From positions 310,001 to 374,000 of the forward strand of contig VZRZ01008256.1 of assembly GCA_013398175.1 (NCBI GenBank): DNA of 64,000 bases. Reading direction: 5' to 3'. The notes beneath the pieces were generated by a model. That model had not been told where the DNA came from. It saw nothing but the letters and a program-made list of their open reading frames with translations, and did no database searches. This document shows, piece by piece, positions 52,019 through 63,316 of the stretch (positions within the stretch are counted from its first letter, which is position 1; every line of letters starts with the position of its first letter). The translations under genes and the position numbers were made by a program. This stretch comes from Climacteris rufus (Eukaryota; Chordata; Aves; Passeriformes; Climacteridae).

Positions 52019-53278
52019 CTCCCCTTTTCAAGGGGAAAAAAGGTAAAAACAAAACCAACAGGAAAAGGGAAAATCATGAAGAAAAATCATTTGCACTGCA
52101 TGTAGGTCAAATCAGTATTGAAAAAAACCTGTCATCATTCAAAAAGGTTAGAGAACAGAGATATTAATAAATGAGGCAGTACATGAAAGCACTGACAAAT
52201 GATGTAATTTGTTGCTTTTAGAAGGGTAATAGTCTGACAGAGTGGATTGCAGACTATGAAAGGTGATAGGCTATACCTGCACTAACACTTTTAAAAGTGC
52301 TCGGGAGTAATTTTGGGTGAAGGAATGCGGCTTTTTATAACAGAGAACCATTAGAACAATATCTGTCATGCTTTTGTCCCTTACCAACTAGCCCACATAT
52401 ATTTCTGCATTGATTATATCTTAAGTATCAATTCATGTCCAGTGTTTTTATCCAGACATCTTGTTTTGAAAACCAGAAGCTGCATAGTTAGGATGCTGGC
52501 CACTCTGTGACAGCTGGCCACCATTCATGGAAGTGTCAATAATTAGGGGTATTACATGCAATCAAAGCACAACTTGGACAAAGTGTTAATGCAAACCAGT
52601 CAAACATAAGCTGTCAAATTCCATCATCCAATTTCTCTGTTCCAATATTTACACGTTAGAAAAAAACTAAAAACATAGACAAATATTAAAACTCTTTCAT
52701 ATCTGCAAAATACAGTTAACTGACTTCATGAAAAAATTATAAACACATTAGCTGTAACTCTCTTAAATTTCATTCTTAATCTCAGTAATATCAAATCCGC
52801 AAAATGCTTGCTGAAGAGACTACAGGCATTATTGTAGTGTGTAGTAGAGCACCGAGCAGCACACAAACAAATTTTCATTAATGCAGTTAGTTCGCAAGGT
52901 TTGAATCATCAGTTGGTACATTTCAATTCAGATACAGTAAATACACATAAAAGACACAGCAATATTATCTAAAATGGTAAAAAGAATGAAATCTATAAAA
53001 CTATAAAATCTTTGCACACATAGGAATAAAGCCACTTATATATAACTAGATAGCTCGTATGCTTCTTTAGTTACAGAGAACTTAAGTGCCAAAGGTGTTT
53101 TCTATACCTTCCCCTTACTTGCCATACCCAATATCAGCACTACAAATGTTGTAAGACACTTTAATCACAAATACTGAAGTACTACAACTATTATACAGTC
53201 AAAAATGTATGCAGACAGAAGAAGATCTTCATGGTCTCTAACTGATTCTAAATACCACTTCATTGTTTCCTCCTTAAT

Positions 53279-53621
53279 TGTCATGGCTTAGTGTAATAGA
53301 CACGTGTCTGTACACATCTGTATCAAAGGTGTGACCTTAATCTGACATTACAGTTGCCTTTGGAAAAGTGTGACCTATGTTTCAAGAACATGTAACCTGT
53401 CAGTGGCTGTCACGGGTTAAAATGTTGACAGGTTATTGGAATGCCTGTCACTTTTCTGGATGGCTTACACAAGTGTCACCAGTAGTGACTGTCATCTCAA
53501 CATAAGGACTTGACCCTTAAAAGAAGGTTTTGCTAAAGAGCATCTCTGAAGTGACGCTGAGTAGTGGGTGTCAGAAGAAATGAAAAAGAGTTTAGTAAAT
53601 AAAGTCTTTTTCTTGATTAAT
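53279..53621 (+). mobile_element. Possible degraded LTR
   Basis: The sequence opens TGTCATGGCTTAGTG, similar to the start of a bird LTR group. It contains CCTTAAAAGAAGG (TATA-like), GCATCTCTGAAGTGACGCTG, and AATAAAGTCTTTTTCTTG with the poly(A) signal at 53598..53603. A promoter-like motif followed by AATAAA fits an LTR. TTAAT flanks a 53279..53616 element on both sides (53274..53278 and 53617..53621), but that element would end in GA rather than CA, so the right end is uncertain. Confidence 0.4.
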
Positions 53622-56299
53622 CACCATTATCAAAGAGGATCTGTACATGCAAGAAAAGACCTGCCTGAGAGGGCACCTGGTCTAAGGAACTGAGGACAGA
53701 GGACAGACAGAAGACTTTACTATGTCTTGTCCCTTTTCCTGAAGATCTAAAACTTTCACATGCCCTGAGCTCCCGATCTTTTTCTGCAAAGCCCATGTTC
53801 CTTATTTTATTTAATAGAAAAATAAAACCATCTGCTCTAAAAAAAGTGGAAGTTTATTCAAATGAAAAAGTAAATGCATTTTTTTCTACAAAAGAAAATA
53901 TTTTTTTCTTAATGTTTTAAATTTAATATAATACTTAAGCTAAACTCTGAAGATGTAGACGTTTATCTTAATATAACTTCATAGTTGCAATAAGAAAGCC
54001 TAAGTCTTCTCTTGACAACAGTAGCATTGATGAGTATTGATGACACACAAACTCTTGAAAATTTTTTTTCATGTTTCCTTTGTGGTTCCTCTAAATAGCA
54101 AATTTCAATCAAGTTTCATAGCAAACTCTCACAAAAACTTCAACTGCATCCAAGGGATGAATGTTACATCTGTGATACCATCCACACTGTATTCTTATGC
54201 ATTTGTACCTACAACTTTTGAATCTATCCTTGTTCAACAAGCTGAAAAGGACTCTTTTGATCAAAATGCTCTCCTGCAACTAATTTCTGCATGGTGAATA
54301 CTGTGCATTCTGAGACTGCAAATATTTTTAAAGTCAAATTGCAAGGGATGGATTTTTTTATTTTTAGAACAGTTGTTGACTTTGTTTTTCCAGAGCAGAT
54401 ACACAATTAAAAAACAAAACTATGGAGAATTATGAGCACAAACATAGGTATAGCATTTAAGCAGTTATTATGAAATTTCCAATGTATCCAGAAAGAGAAA
54501 CTCTGGTGGGCCAGAATGGACCCTGATTAATAGCACTCAGAACTCTATTTTTTTTCTTATATGTTGAGTAGCTAATAAGCTCACATACCAGTGCCTGCAG
54601 AAAAGTCCCCTACTCAAGGAACGTGAAAAATCCAGAATGTGGAGCCCACAGAACAACAAAGTACAGCCACTGAGTGCATCTGTTCCCTAGAGCAGTACAT
54701 TTTCTTTGCACAGATGGGATGAGTGGAACTAAGGAAAGAGAGTTGAATTTCCAGCTGAACTTGTGGAAACAGATTCCTTGTAAAAGAAGAGGATGTTTTT
54801 TACTGACACTGTACGTCATGTGTTGATGTCATATGTTGAAAAATAATGGGTAAAGTGTCCTCTCTGCCCAATCCAAATGCTCAGCTTGAACTGTAAAGGT
54901 ATTTTTTAAGTGTCTTTCTCCAAGTGCCTTTAAAATTGGCTGTTGCTGTAAGTTTCCTCTGCTGTGCCTACACTGTTTGCTCTCTATTGTATCCGCAAAT
55001 GGGTAAAACTTGATGCCTGAGTGCTATCAAACACTGAGAGAATGTGTGCATGAGAGACCATGGGGCAGAGATACATGGGAGACCCAAGATATGTATCTCA
55101 GAGGTGAAACATCACAGCTTGTTTAAAGGAAAGATGTTGGACCAGAGTCCCAAGACTACAAGAGTGGCCAGAAACTCAGAGCAGAAACACCTAATGTTTC
55201 TCTCCTTAGGCTGAGGATTTTGGAGAACTTCAGACCAACAGCCTTGTGACCACACAGTTGTAGGCCAGGCTGTGACATGTATGGACTTGTTTAAGATGAT
55301 GAATTTCAAATTGCCATTTATTATTGCTGCTTCCCTCACATAGTCTCTGGAATTCCGGTCAAAGTTTGATTTTTATCACTTTTGTCCTTCCTCAAATTCA
55401 GGTTAAATTTCAGCTATGAGAGTATGTCTCTTTTATTTATAATTGGGGATCTCTACGTCACATCATATTGTGGAATCCATTCTTTCTGCTTGAATTAAAC
55501 TAGAGTCAGAGGAATGTATTTACATTTACTTTTCAGATGTGCCAAGAAAGTAAGTAATAGAGAGAGTGGATTTGGAGTTTTTAAAGAGGAGCCATGTAAA
55601 TAGCTTAGCTGCTAATGCCACTTTGGGCTGTGACAACCCTAATTATCAGATCTCGTCCTCTCCACCTGCTCTTCCTCCAAATTGTCTTAAACACCTCTGA
55701 GCATCTAAAGCTTACAGCAGCACAGGATTCGTGTGCAGGTATCAGGACAGCTAAACTTGTGCTCTCATTTTCACAGGACTTGGCCATATTTAAAGACAAA
55801 GAGCGGAATTCAGAGGATGTGCCCTGAAACATGACTGTTATGATCAAAAGCTTTATTTGATATGACCACTGTGTTTTTTTCTTAAAACATCTTTTTACTG
55901 AAAAAGGTGTTTTAATTATGTAACAGACCTATATTATCCTAATGTGACAAATTATTTCAGATTGTTGCATAGATACATTACACACATGTATAATAACCTA
56001 TGTAAGATATATAGGGTGCATACATAATATTTTTCAAGTTATGTCTGACCTTCATTTACGGTGAAATACTTGTTATAGAGTATTGCATTGAATCTTGGTA
56101 GATTTTGTTAAAGGGATGCATATTAAACTGTAAACCAACAAAAACCTACATATAAACAATGCTTATGGAACTATAAAATATGCATTACCGTTCTGCAAGA
56201 ACAGATGATGCACTGCTGCATTTTAAAACTGAAGCATGACAGCTTTCTTGTGTGCTACTAAAAATCTTATACATTGTGACAAGTACATGACCTTTCTAA

Positions 56300-56607
56300 G
56301 ATCATAGAATGGTTTGGGCTGGAAGGAATCTTAAAGACCATTTCATTCCAACCCGCCCCCTGCCCCCCCTCCCCATGGGCAGGGACACCTTCCACTAGAC
56401 CAGGTTGTTCAAAGCCCCAGCCAACCTGGCCTTCAGTGCTTAGAGGGATGGGGCAACCACAGCTTCTCTGGGCACCCTGTTCCAGTGCATCACCACCCTC
56501 ACAAGAAGGAATTTCTCCCCAAAACCTTTCTTCATCTAAGCCTACCCTCTGTCACTGTAAAGTCATTACCCCTTTCTGTCATTATGTGACCTTGTAAAAA
56601 GTCTTGG
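56300..56607 (-). mobile_element. CR1 3' end, 5'-truncated copy
   Basis: GATCATAGAATGGTTTGGGC at the left end is the classic CR1 3' terminus read in reverse. CATGGGCAGGGACACCTTCC, CCAACCTGGCCTTCAG, CTGGGCACCCTGTTCCAGTG, CATCACCACCCTCAC and CTTGTAAAAAGTC follow in consensus order. Homology stops at about 56607, so only roughly 300 bp of the 3' region was inserted or retained. It is better preserved than the copy at 44680. It has the same sense as GALNTL6. A 9-bp-period AT-rich microsatellite begins right after its truncated end. Confidence 0.93.
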
Positions 56608-56612
56608 AGTGG

Positions 56613-56652
56613 AAAGATAATAAAGATAATAAAAATAATAAAGATAATAAAG
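56613..56652. repeat. 9-bp-period AT-rich microsatellite
   Basis: AAGATAATA repeated about four times with one variant unit, starting a few bases after the CR1 fragment ends. Confidence 0.9.
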
Positions 56653-57993
56653 TTCTTTGCTGATGCAAAGAATGTGTATTTCTAGAATAGAAAACAATCA
56701 TAAATCTACTCTCTAAGCATAATATATATTAATTGCATTAGCAGTTTGCACACATGTCCACATTTTATTTCTGTGTATGTGCTTTTGTCTAAACAGACAG
56801 GCTAAGTAATGTATTTCCTCATTGTGCCAGATTTTTAGTTTTAATTCGATATAGTGTCAACAGGGCATAGTGAATTATTATTGCAAATATGGTAAAATCA
56901 TGCAGCAGAATGCAGTTCACTGGACATGCTGAGGTCTCAGAACTGATATCTGTCTGGTTCTCAGCCACACCAGGACCTAGCAGCTACCTGTGTGACAGAA
57001 AGTGAAGGGACATCCCTAGCGATACCCCAGCTGCTCATGAGCATTAGTCATACCTGCAATACAGTGATAAGAGTAGTGAGCTGATCAGGTTCCAGAGCGG
57101 AGTCCAAATGAAATCAAAGTGGAAAAGAAAGGGGAAAAAAAATCCCAAAGAGTATGTCCTACACATGTCGACAGTACAGAAGAAGAGAGAACATATGGAA
57201 ATGTTATTTCCAATTGAATTTTTTCTGTCATTGACCTAGAAACTGTTATTCCTTCTCCTGCCATCATCATTAGGATTATTCCAAGTGATGTGTGAAAATA
57301 CAGATGACTATGCATGCAGACAGGGTGAATTTTTCTTCTGTTCATTGCCCAAAACAACACAAAAGAAATACCAGATTGCTTGGAAAAAAAAAATAACACA
57401 CATTGCTTTGAGGTCAGGGGTGTCAAAATGAACCACTTCAACCTTTCAAAATCAATTTTGTTCAGCTCTGTTCTGATACTGTACATCATACTGCTTATAT
57501 TGCAATCTGAAAAATAAAATTAAAATATATTTAATTAAGGGGATTTTAGAGTTTAAATAGTCATTCAAAATGTCTTAATTTAATTCATATGATCCCCATT
57601 TAAGACCTGGATGTCACGATCCTATCTGAGGTTGATTAAATTCACATGGGCTTATACCTAAGAAGACAAAAAATAACAAGAGAAATACAGGATGTCTGGC
57701 TGATATAATTTGACCTGTCTGAAACAACCTCTAGTATATTTTTAACCAAAAACTTACCAGCTTTGTACAACATAATACTGATATTATTATTTGCATGTCT
57801 ATTAATGTAAAAAATGTACATCTGCAGATGTAATAACAACTGTAGACAGAGCAAATACAAATGCTGAATGAGTCATAAGTGTCAGGGCAGTAATTTATTT
57901 TTTTTATAGTTTCTGAAGAACTTCACAGGAGGAGATAAACTGCACTTGAGTTTTTGTGGTTTAGGTCTTTAGATCATAACCTCTGTACCAAAA

Positions 57994-57999
57994 ACTCAG
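57994..57999. repeat. Target-site duplication, left, of solo LTR A2
   Basis: ACTCAG is repeated exactly at 58295..58300. Confidence 0.92.
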
Positions 58000-58294
58000 T
58001 GTCGTAAACCCGGCAATAAAGACATGGCACACAGCTTGGTCCGGAGCGAGCAGAGAGTGAGCGAGCCCCGTTTATTGTCCTATTCCCATCTTATATAGTA
58101 GGAACCCAGGTAGATGATTCGCTAAGACCCATCCACCTTCCAGTATGGTTGGCTGGGTTCTACACCACCCAACCTAAAACATATCATACCCAGACTCACA
58201 ACAACAGGTGCTTATCTTATTGTTTTTCATACCTCCCACGGGAAAGAAGGACATTCACACAAGCAGCCCCAGGCAGCAGCTCCAGGCCGCTACA
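58000..58294 (-). mobile_element. Solo LTR, family A copy 2 (ERVK-like)
   Basis: Read on the minus strand this 295-bp element starts TGTAGCGGCCTGGAGC and ends GTTTACGACA. The exact 6-bp target duplication ACTCAG lies at 57994..57999 and 58295..58300. On the minus strand a TATA-like TACTATATAA (58091..58100) is followed by AATAAA (58071..58076). It shares U3 with copy 1 at 9237 (AAGATAAGCA, GTTGTGAGTCT, GGTGTAGAACCCAGCCAA). The region after AATAAA is quite different, which suggests two subfamilies. Unlike the other three solo LTRs it runs in the same sense as GALNTL6, upstream of the exon at 36332. Confidence 0.94.
58071..58100 (-). promoter_or_regulatory. LTR A2 TATA box and AATAAA signal, sense to GALNTL6
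   Basis: On the minus strand TACTATATAA (58091..58100) precedes GGACAATAAA (58071..58080). Both are oriented with the host gene, so they could in principle start or end GALNTL6 transcripts. This is inferred from motif and orientation only. Confidence 0.6.
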
Positions 58295-58300
58295 ACTCAG
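58295..58300. repeat. Target-site duplication, right, of solo LTR A2
   Basis: ACTCAG is identical to 57994..57999. Confidence 0.92.
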
Positions 58301-61300
58301 TGATGCTGAGACTGAAGCATATGATATAGATTACATCCATGATCCTTTAAAAACCATTTCTGAAAAATAGAGAACTGAATAGGCTGTACAGCACATAGGT
58401 CAACCTTTCAATAATGAGTTCAGTTGCTTTAGTGGCTGTTGAGATAGATTAGACAAGCTTTCTCCACAGACTTAAAATCATCAATATATACCATTTTCTT
58501 TATCAGAATTCTGCAGGTGCCTTATTTCCTTCTCTGATAGCATTACTATACTCTCATGAGAAATAATTCTACTCTCAGCTGTCAAATTTCTGCATGATAC
58601 ACATCCACATTCTATCTAATCCAGATTTTATGTAATGAAAATGAATAATGCCTTTCCATAATTATTGTGGAAGCTCTACATTTTGCACTTTGGAGTCTTT
58701 TGATTTAAAAATTTCCATTGTTCATCTCAAAGTGATTTCATGATCATCTAGATGTTTTTCACATTTCTATCTAAAAACTTTACATTAAAATTCACACTAG
58801 TCTCAAAAGTTACATTTGCTAGAATGAAAACAGTGAGAACTGCCAAGTGCTTCAAGACCTCTATCTTGAGAAAGAATTCCCTTATATTAATATTAGAACT
58901 TCATTATAGATTCTTCTGCTAGGTATCTTCCCTTATCTTTTCAGCCCTGTCCAGGATAGTGGATAAGACACTGGTTTAAACTCCTACACTTAAATCCTAT
59001 TAACATTAGCAGCAAGAAACATCAGTCTACCAAAGTGAGAAAAAAAAAGGACAATAATTTTAAAGAGATTATATACTAAATAAAACTAAAGACACTGATA
59101 CCATAAAGCTACTGAAAATGGATATTGGACTAGGTTTTCTGTGGGGCACAGATTTCAACCATTTCCTTAATTGTAAACCTGTTACAGGGACTACTGCTGC
59201 AAATATTTAAATCTTTCAAAGTAAGGCCCTACTCTAAAAATGTCTCATTTTACAACATCAGCTTCTTACAATAAAATCTATCTTTTGGATTATAATTAGA
59301 ACAGTAAGTATTTACTGCAATAGTGATAATTGTAACTACCAAGAACACTACTTGTGGGGTCTTATGAGCAATAAAGTAGGTTACATCACATTTTCTGCGG
59401 CCACAAAAAAATTACTTAAAATTAGTTACTAAAGACTTGATGAAAAACGGAGAATTGGTACAAACAGTTCATCATGGCAGAAAACAAAAAGAAAATAAGA
59501 TAATATCAATATTGCAAAAGTTCTAGCATTTGTAGTGAGGTTGATACAACAGGACACAAAAGCTGCCTTTGAAGCACTAATAATTCCACCTACAACAGGA
59601 AAATATGCTTCAAGAATGGGATTTCTGGGCACTATTGCAAGCCTAAAATAAAAAAAAAATTAAGCCCACAAAATATGACAGAAATTACTTTGCCAAAGGC
59701 AACAATATAACTGAGTTCTTAAAACTTAATTTCCTATATACAAAGAAGCAAAATTTTCATGGGAGTTTTCAAGATACCCTGTCTTAAGTTATGAATCTGA
59801 TTTTGAAACATGACAGCTATTTATGATCAAAACCTTCTCTGCAAATTACAATACCCATCTTATATCAGAAGCCTGACAGGCAGCAGACACTCTCTGTCTG
59901 GGAGTCTGTGACAGAAGAATCAAGGGCTTTCTACACTTAACAGTTTCACTGTACTGGAATGGTATGTTTCCCACCAGCATGGCTATTAACTCTGAACATC
60001 CATTTACTCAGGAGATGATGACAGGGAACTGGATAAATGTCAGCAACAGAGCAACAACAGGGACATATCTCATTTTGCTTTTTAATTGGTGTGTTTCTTT
60101 GCAGAAGGGAGTCAAAATGGACCACCAGGAGCAAAACAAGACCAAGAAGGCCAGAAGACACCTGACAAATGACTAAGTGCAAACAAAGACTGAGGTGTAG
60201 AGAGATAAGTCTGCTGTAAAGGTGAAGTCTGACATTCAATAGCTGGATTTCAAGGCTCTTGAAAGACAACATCTGTAGACAACAGTCCAAAGCACAGAGA
60301 GACAGAGCTGCAGCTTCTCTATTCAGCATTCCCATTTCAATTAAAAAAAAATTAAATTCACAACAGCACAAAGTGCTTCTCAGTAGAATACTAAATCATT
60401 AAGTCTGTGCTCTGCTTTGCTTTATTAGCATGGAGACTTTAAAGAATTCAAGTAGTTCACATCTGTGGACACAGATAAGAATACAAATATCGGAAGAATA
60501 GTAGCACAGATTCCAGCAACAAAGTAATTTACTTGTGAAATGCCTACAATGTCCATTAAACATATGACTTCACAAAAAAAGCTACCTTGAAAGTCAGATC
60601 AGAAAGACTGATGAAAGCAGAAAAAAAAAGACATGAAGCACTTGGCAGGTGAACTGTGTGCAGCTGTGCTCAGCTGATATTTTGATATTATCAAAAGGTA
60701 TATACTGCTATATGAACACTTCTTTTAAAGGTGATTTTATCCTTCAGAATTACTTTTCATATTTACTGCTTGGAGGCTATACATTAAAAAATTTTTGACG
60801 CAGCTGCAGTGTGATTCTGTATACATAATAGTAATATAAAGAGGAATTTTATCTCAGAGCTGCTTCTCTGTCTTCCACAGCCTGATCTCCCATAGCATAA
60901 TCTGCATCTCTCAATAGTAATCTTGCTATTACTCATCCTCTTTCTACTACCACAAAAACCTGTCTTGTTTTTCATCCTCCTCTGCTTCTGACATTGATTA
61001 GGAGAGGACTGTCCATATGTATGGGCTTACATAAGTGTGGGGTTCATGTCTAAAAGTATAGTAACTGCTTTATCTTAATTATGTACTCTTCATTATCACT
61101 GATAATTTGTTTTAAATTATATAAGAAAAAAATGCCACCAAAATTACTTTCACAGGTTTTTCCTTTTTCACTTAAGAGAAAACTGTGACTAGACAGACAC
61201 CCAGAATTACTTGGAAGGTAGATGAATTATTAGTCTAACTTTTCAGTTAGTCTTTACTTCAAATCCAGAAGTAAAGTAATAATAAAATAATTAAAGCTAT

Positions 61301-61959
61301 CTGGAATGGATTTCACTTCAATGTCCCTTTTATAGTCATTATATTGCACTGTACTGCAACATAAAGGGAACATATTTGCAATTAGCAATTCCCAGAGACT
61401 TCTGTATCCTAGTTAGGCAAAGAGGACACTTAACAAGTTTTCTCAAGCACCTTTTAGCTCTTCATTCTGCATGGCATGGACTTTCTCCTTTCAAAGCTCA
61501 ACAATTGCAACATTGTCACACATTGAGGACTTAAAAGAAACACTTTATCTTTCCAAAGAAATGAACAAACCTTGAAGAAAATAAAGAGTACCACCTTTTT
61601 CTCAGAGCTGCAATGATTGAATCACAAATATCATATGAGCTGCAACTTAACTCACAAAAGAAAATAATTCTGAGTAGTCTGCCTAGATGGCTTAAATAAT
61701 CCTTATCTCACTCCTACACACTATATTGAACATCTGGATAATCATATAGCTGGATAATAGCAGTCAGGAGACAGAGTACTAGACGGAGAAGTGGATTAAA
61801 TGTTTCTTACTATGTTGTTATAGACTTGAAGTGTTGTAATTCACTTGAGCTCATGTATAAAGACATATATTTTGGCAGGTCTGTATGATTCCTTCCTTCT
61901 ATTCCAAAAATGTTCAACACATCACAGTTACAATATTTATTACATAAACATAAGTCTTC

Positions 61960-62339
61960 TTCAGTGAAGACTCTGAGCCAAACTGCATAGACAAAAGTGC
62001 TCTGGAGCTGAAGATCCCACCAAGGGAGGGAGAAGAGCTTTCCCAGCCAGCAAGACCTCGATACTAAAACAGAGAGATGTGCCCAACCCCCTATTCTGGA
62101 GCCAGCAGCAGTGGAGCTGTGCCTCAGAGGCAGCTCTGGCCCAGCATAGGTGCTGCCAGCAGGGACAATGCCTGCCCTCAACTGGAGATAAATCACCCCC
62201 ATGGAGCCTGAGCGATCAGATGCACAGCAGTTCCTGCAGGTAATTCACGTATGCAGAGCATGGATCCCAGAGCTCAGCTGGTGTCATTGCCCCCTGGGAA
62301 GGAGCTCTGGTATGGTAACCACTCAGTGGGGAGCCAAGT
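61960..62339 (+). other. GC-richer stretch before the CR1 ORF1 part, possible CR1 5' region
   Basis: This block is clearly richer in G and C than its surroundings and runs directly into the ORF1 remnant. CR1 5' untranslated regions are GC-rich, so it may be the start of the same element. I cannot match it base by base, and it has no other recognisable content. Confidence 0.35.
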
Positions 62340-63316
62340 CATCTCTGCTCACCTAAACAGATGTAGTGACCCGGACAGAACTCCCTAAACCACATTTGGC
62401 CATCCAGGTACCAGGTACCTGGCTGCAGGGAGTGTCTATTCCTTTCACTGGATTGTAGCAGAGAGAGCAGTTGTATCAGTGACCAGTGGATGACCTGCTT
62501 AGCCTGGTGGCAGAGGTACCGGATGAGTTATAAAGGTTAAGTAGTACTAGAGAATCAGAAGGGGAGATAGACAACTGGAGCCAAGCTCTAGCCTCCCTGA
62601 GACAGGAGCACCCACCAGATATAATTCAAGGTCAAGGGGATCCTCTATCCATCTCCCAGCAAGGAAAAGCTAGCAGTTATAAAGAAAGGAGCAAATGAAG
62701 GGTAGTCCATTCTCAGAGTGGCAAGTGAAAGCCTTCATCCACCTCACTTCCCACAGGTGCTTCAGCACAATAATTATGAGGCCTTGTATGTCATGGCTGA
62801 GGATGGCACTGCTGGTCAAACTAAAGGGAAAGAAGCAAACATACAGGCAGAGCTCACAAGGACAGGTGAACTGGAAGGAGTACAGAGATGAAGTTTGGTT
62901 GTTTAGAGGTGAGAAACGCCAAGGGTAAGCTGGAACTGAACCTGGCAAGAAATGTAAAGAATAACAAGAAGGGCTTTTACAGGTATGTTAACCAGAAAAG
63001 GAAGGTCAAAGAAGGTGTTACCCCTCCATAAACAGTGATGGTAAACTGGTAACAGTGGATGATGAGAAGACTGAGGTAAACAACAATTTTTTTGCCACGT
63101 TCTTCAATGGCAGCCTCTCTTCCAACACCTCTTGAGTGGATGAACAGCAGGATGGGGACTGGGGGAGCAAAGTGCTTCCCACCGTAAGTAAAGATCAGGT
63201 TCATGACAACCTGAGGAACCTGAATGTAGGTAAGTCTATGGGACCTGATAATATTCATCCCAGAATCCTTAGGGAATTGGCTGATACAGTTGCCAAGACA
63301 CAGTCCATGACATAGG
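62340..63316 (+). pseudogene. CR1 copy with ORF1 joined to ORF2, both broken
   Basis: The first part matches the CR1 ORF1 region as I know it: GGATGACCTGCTTAGCCTGG, GGTTAAGTAGTACTAGAGAA, CAAGCTCTAGCCTCCCTGAG, the coiled-coil part of the ORF1 protein. From about 62851 the sequence is ORF2 between the endonuclease and reverse transcriptase, encoding VNWKEYRDEVW, then NNKKGFYRYVNQKRKVKEGV, then a QDGDWGSKV and KDQVHDNLRNLNVGKSMGPD stretch. Homology ends near 63316, early in the reverse-transcriptase domain. The second half of ORF1, the whole endonuclease and most of the reverse transcriptase are absent. Stops and frameshifts interrupt both parts. A 77-codon open frame (62695..62928) spans the join. 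The orientation is antisense to GALNTL6. Confidence 0.85.

Noticed and set aside
58149..58370. Plus-strand open frame of 73 codons
   Set aside because: Half of it is the antisense strand of solo LTR A2 and the rest is flanking intron.
59946..60371. 141-codon minus-strand open frame with hydrophobic stretches
   Set aside because: The Leu/Cys-rich character comes from random AT-rich intron. There is no coding bias, splice-bounded structure or known domain.
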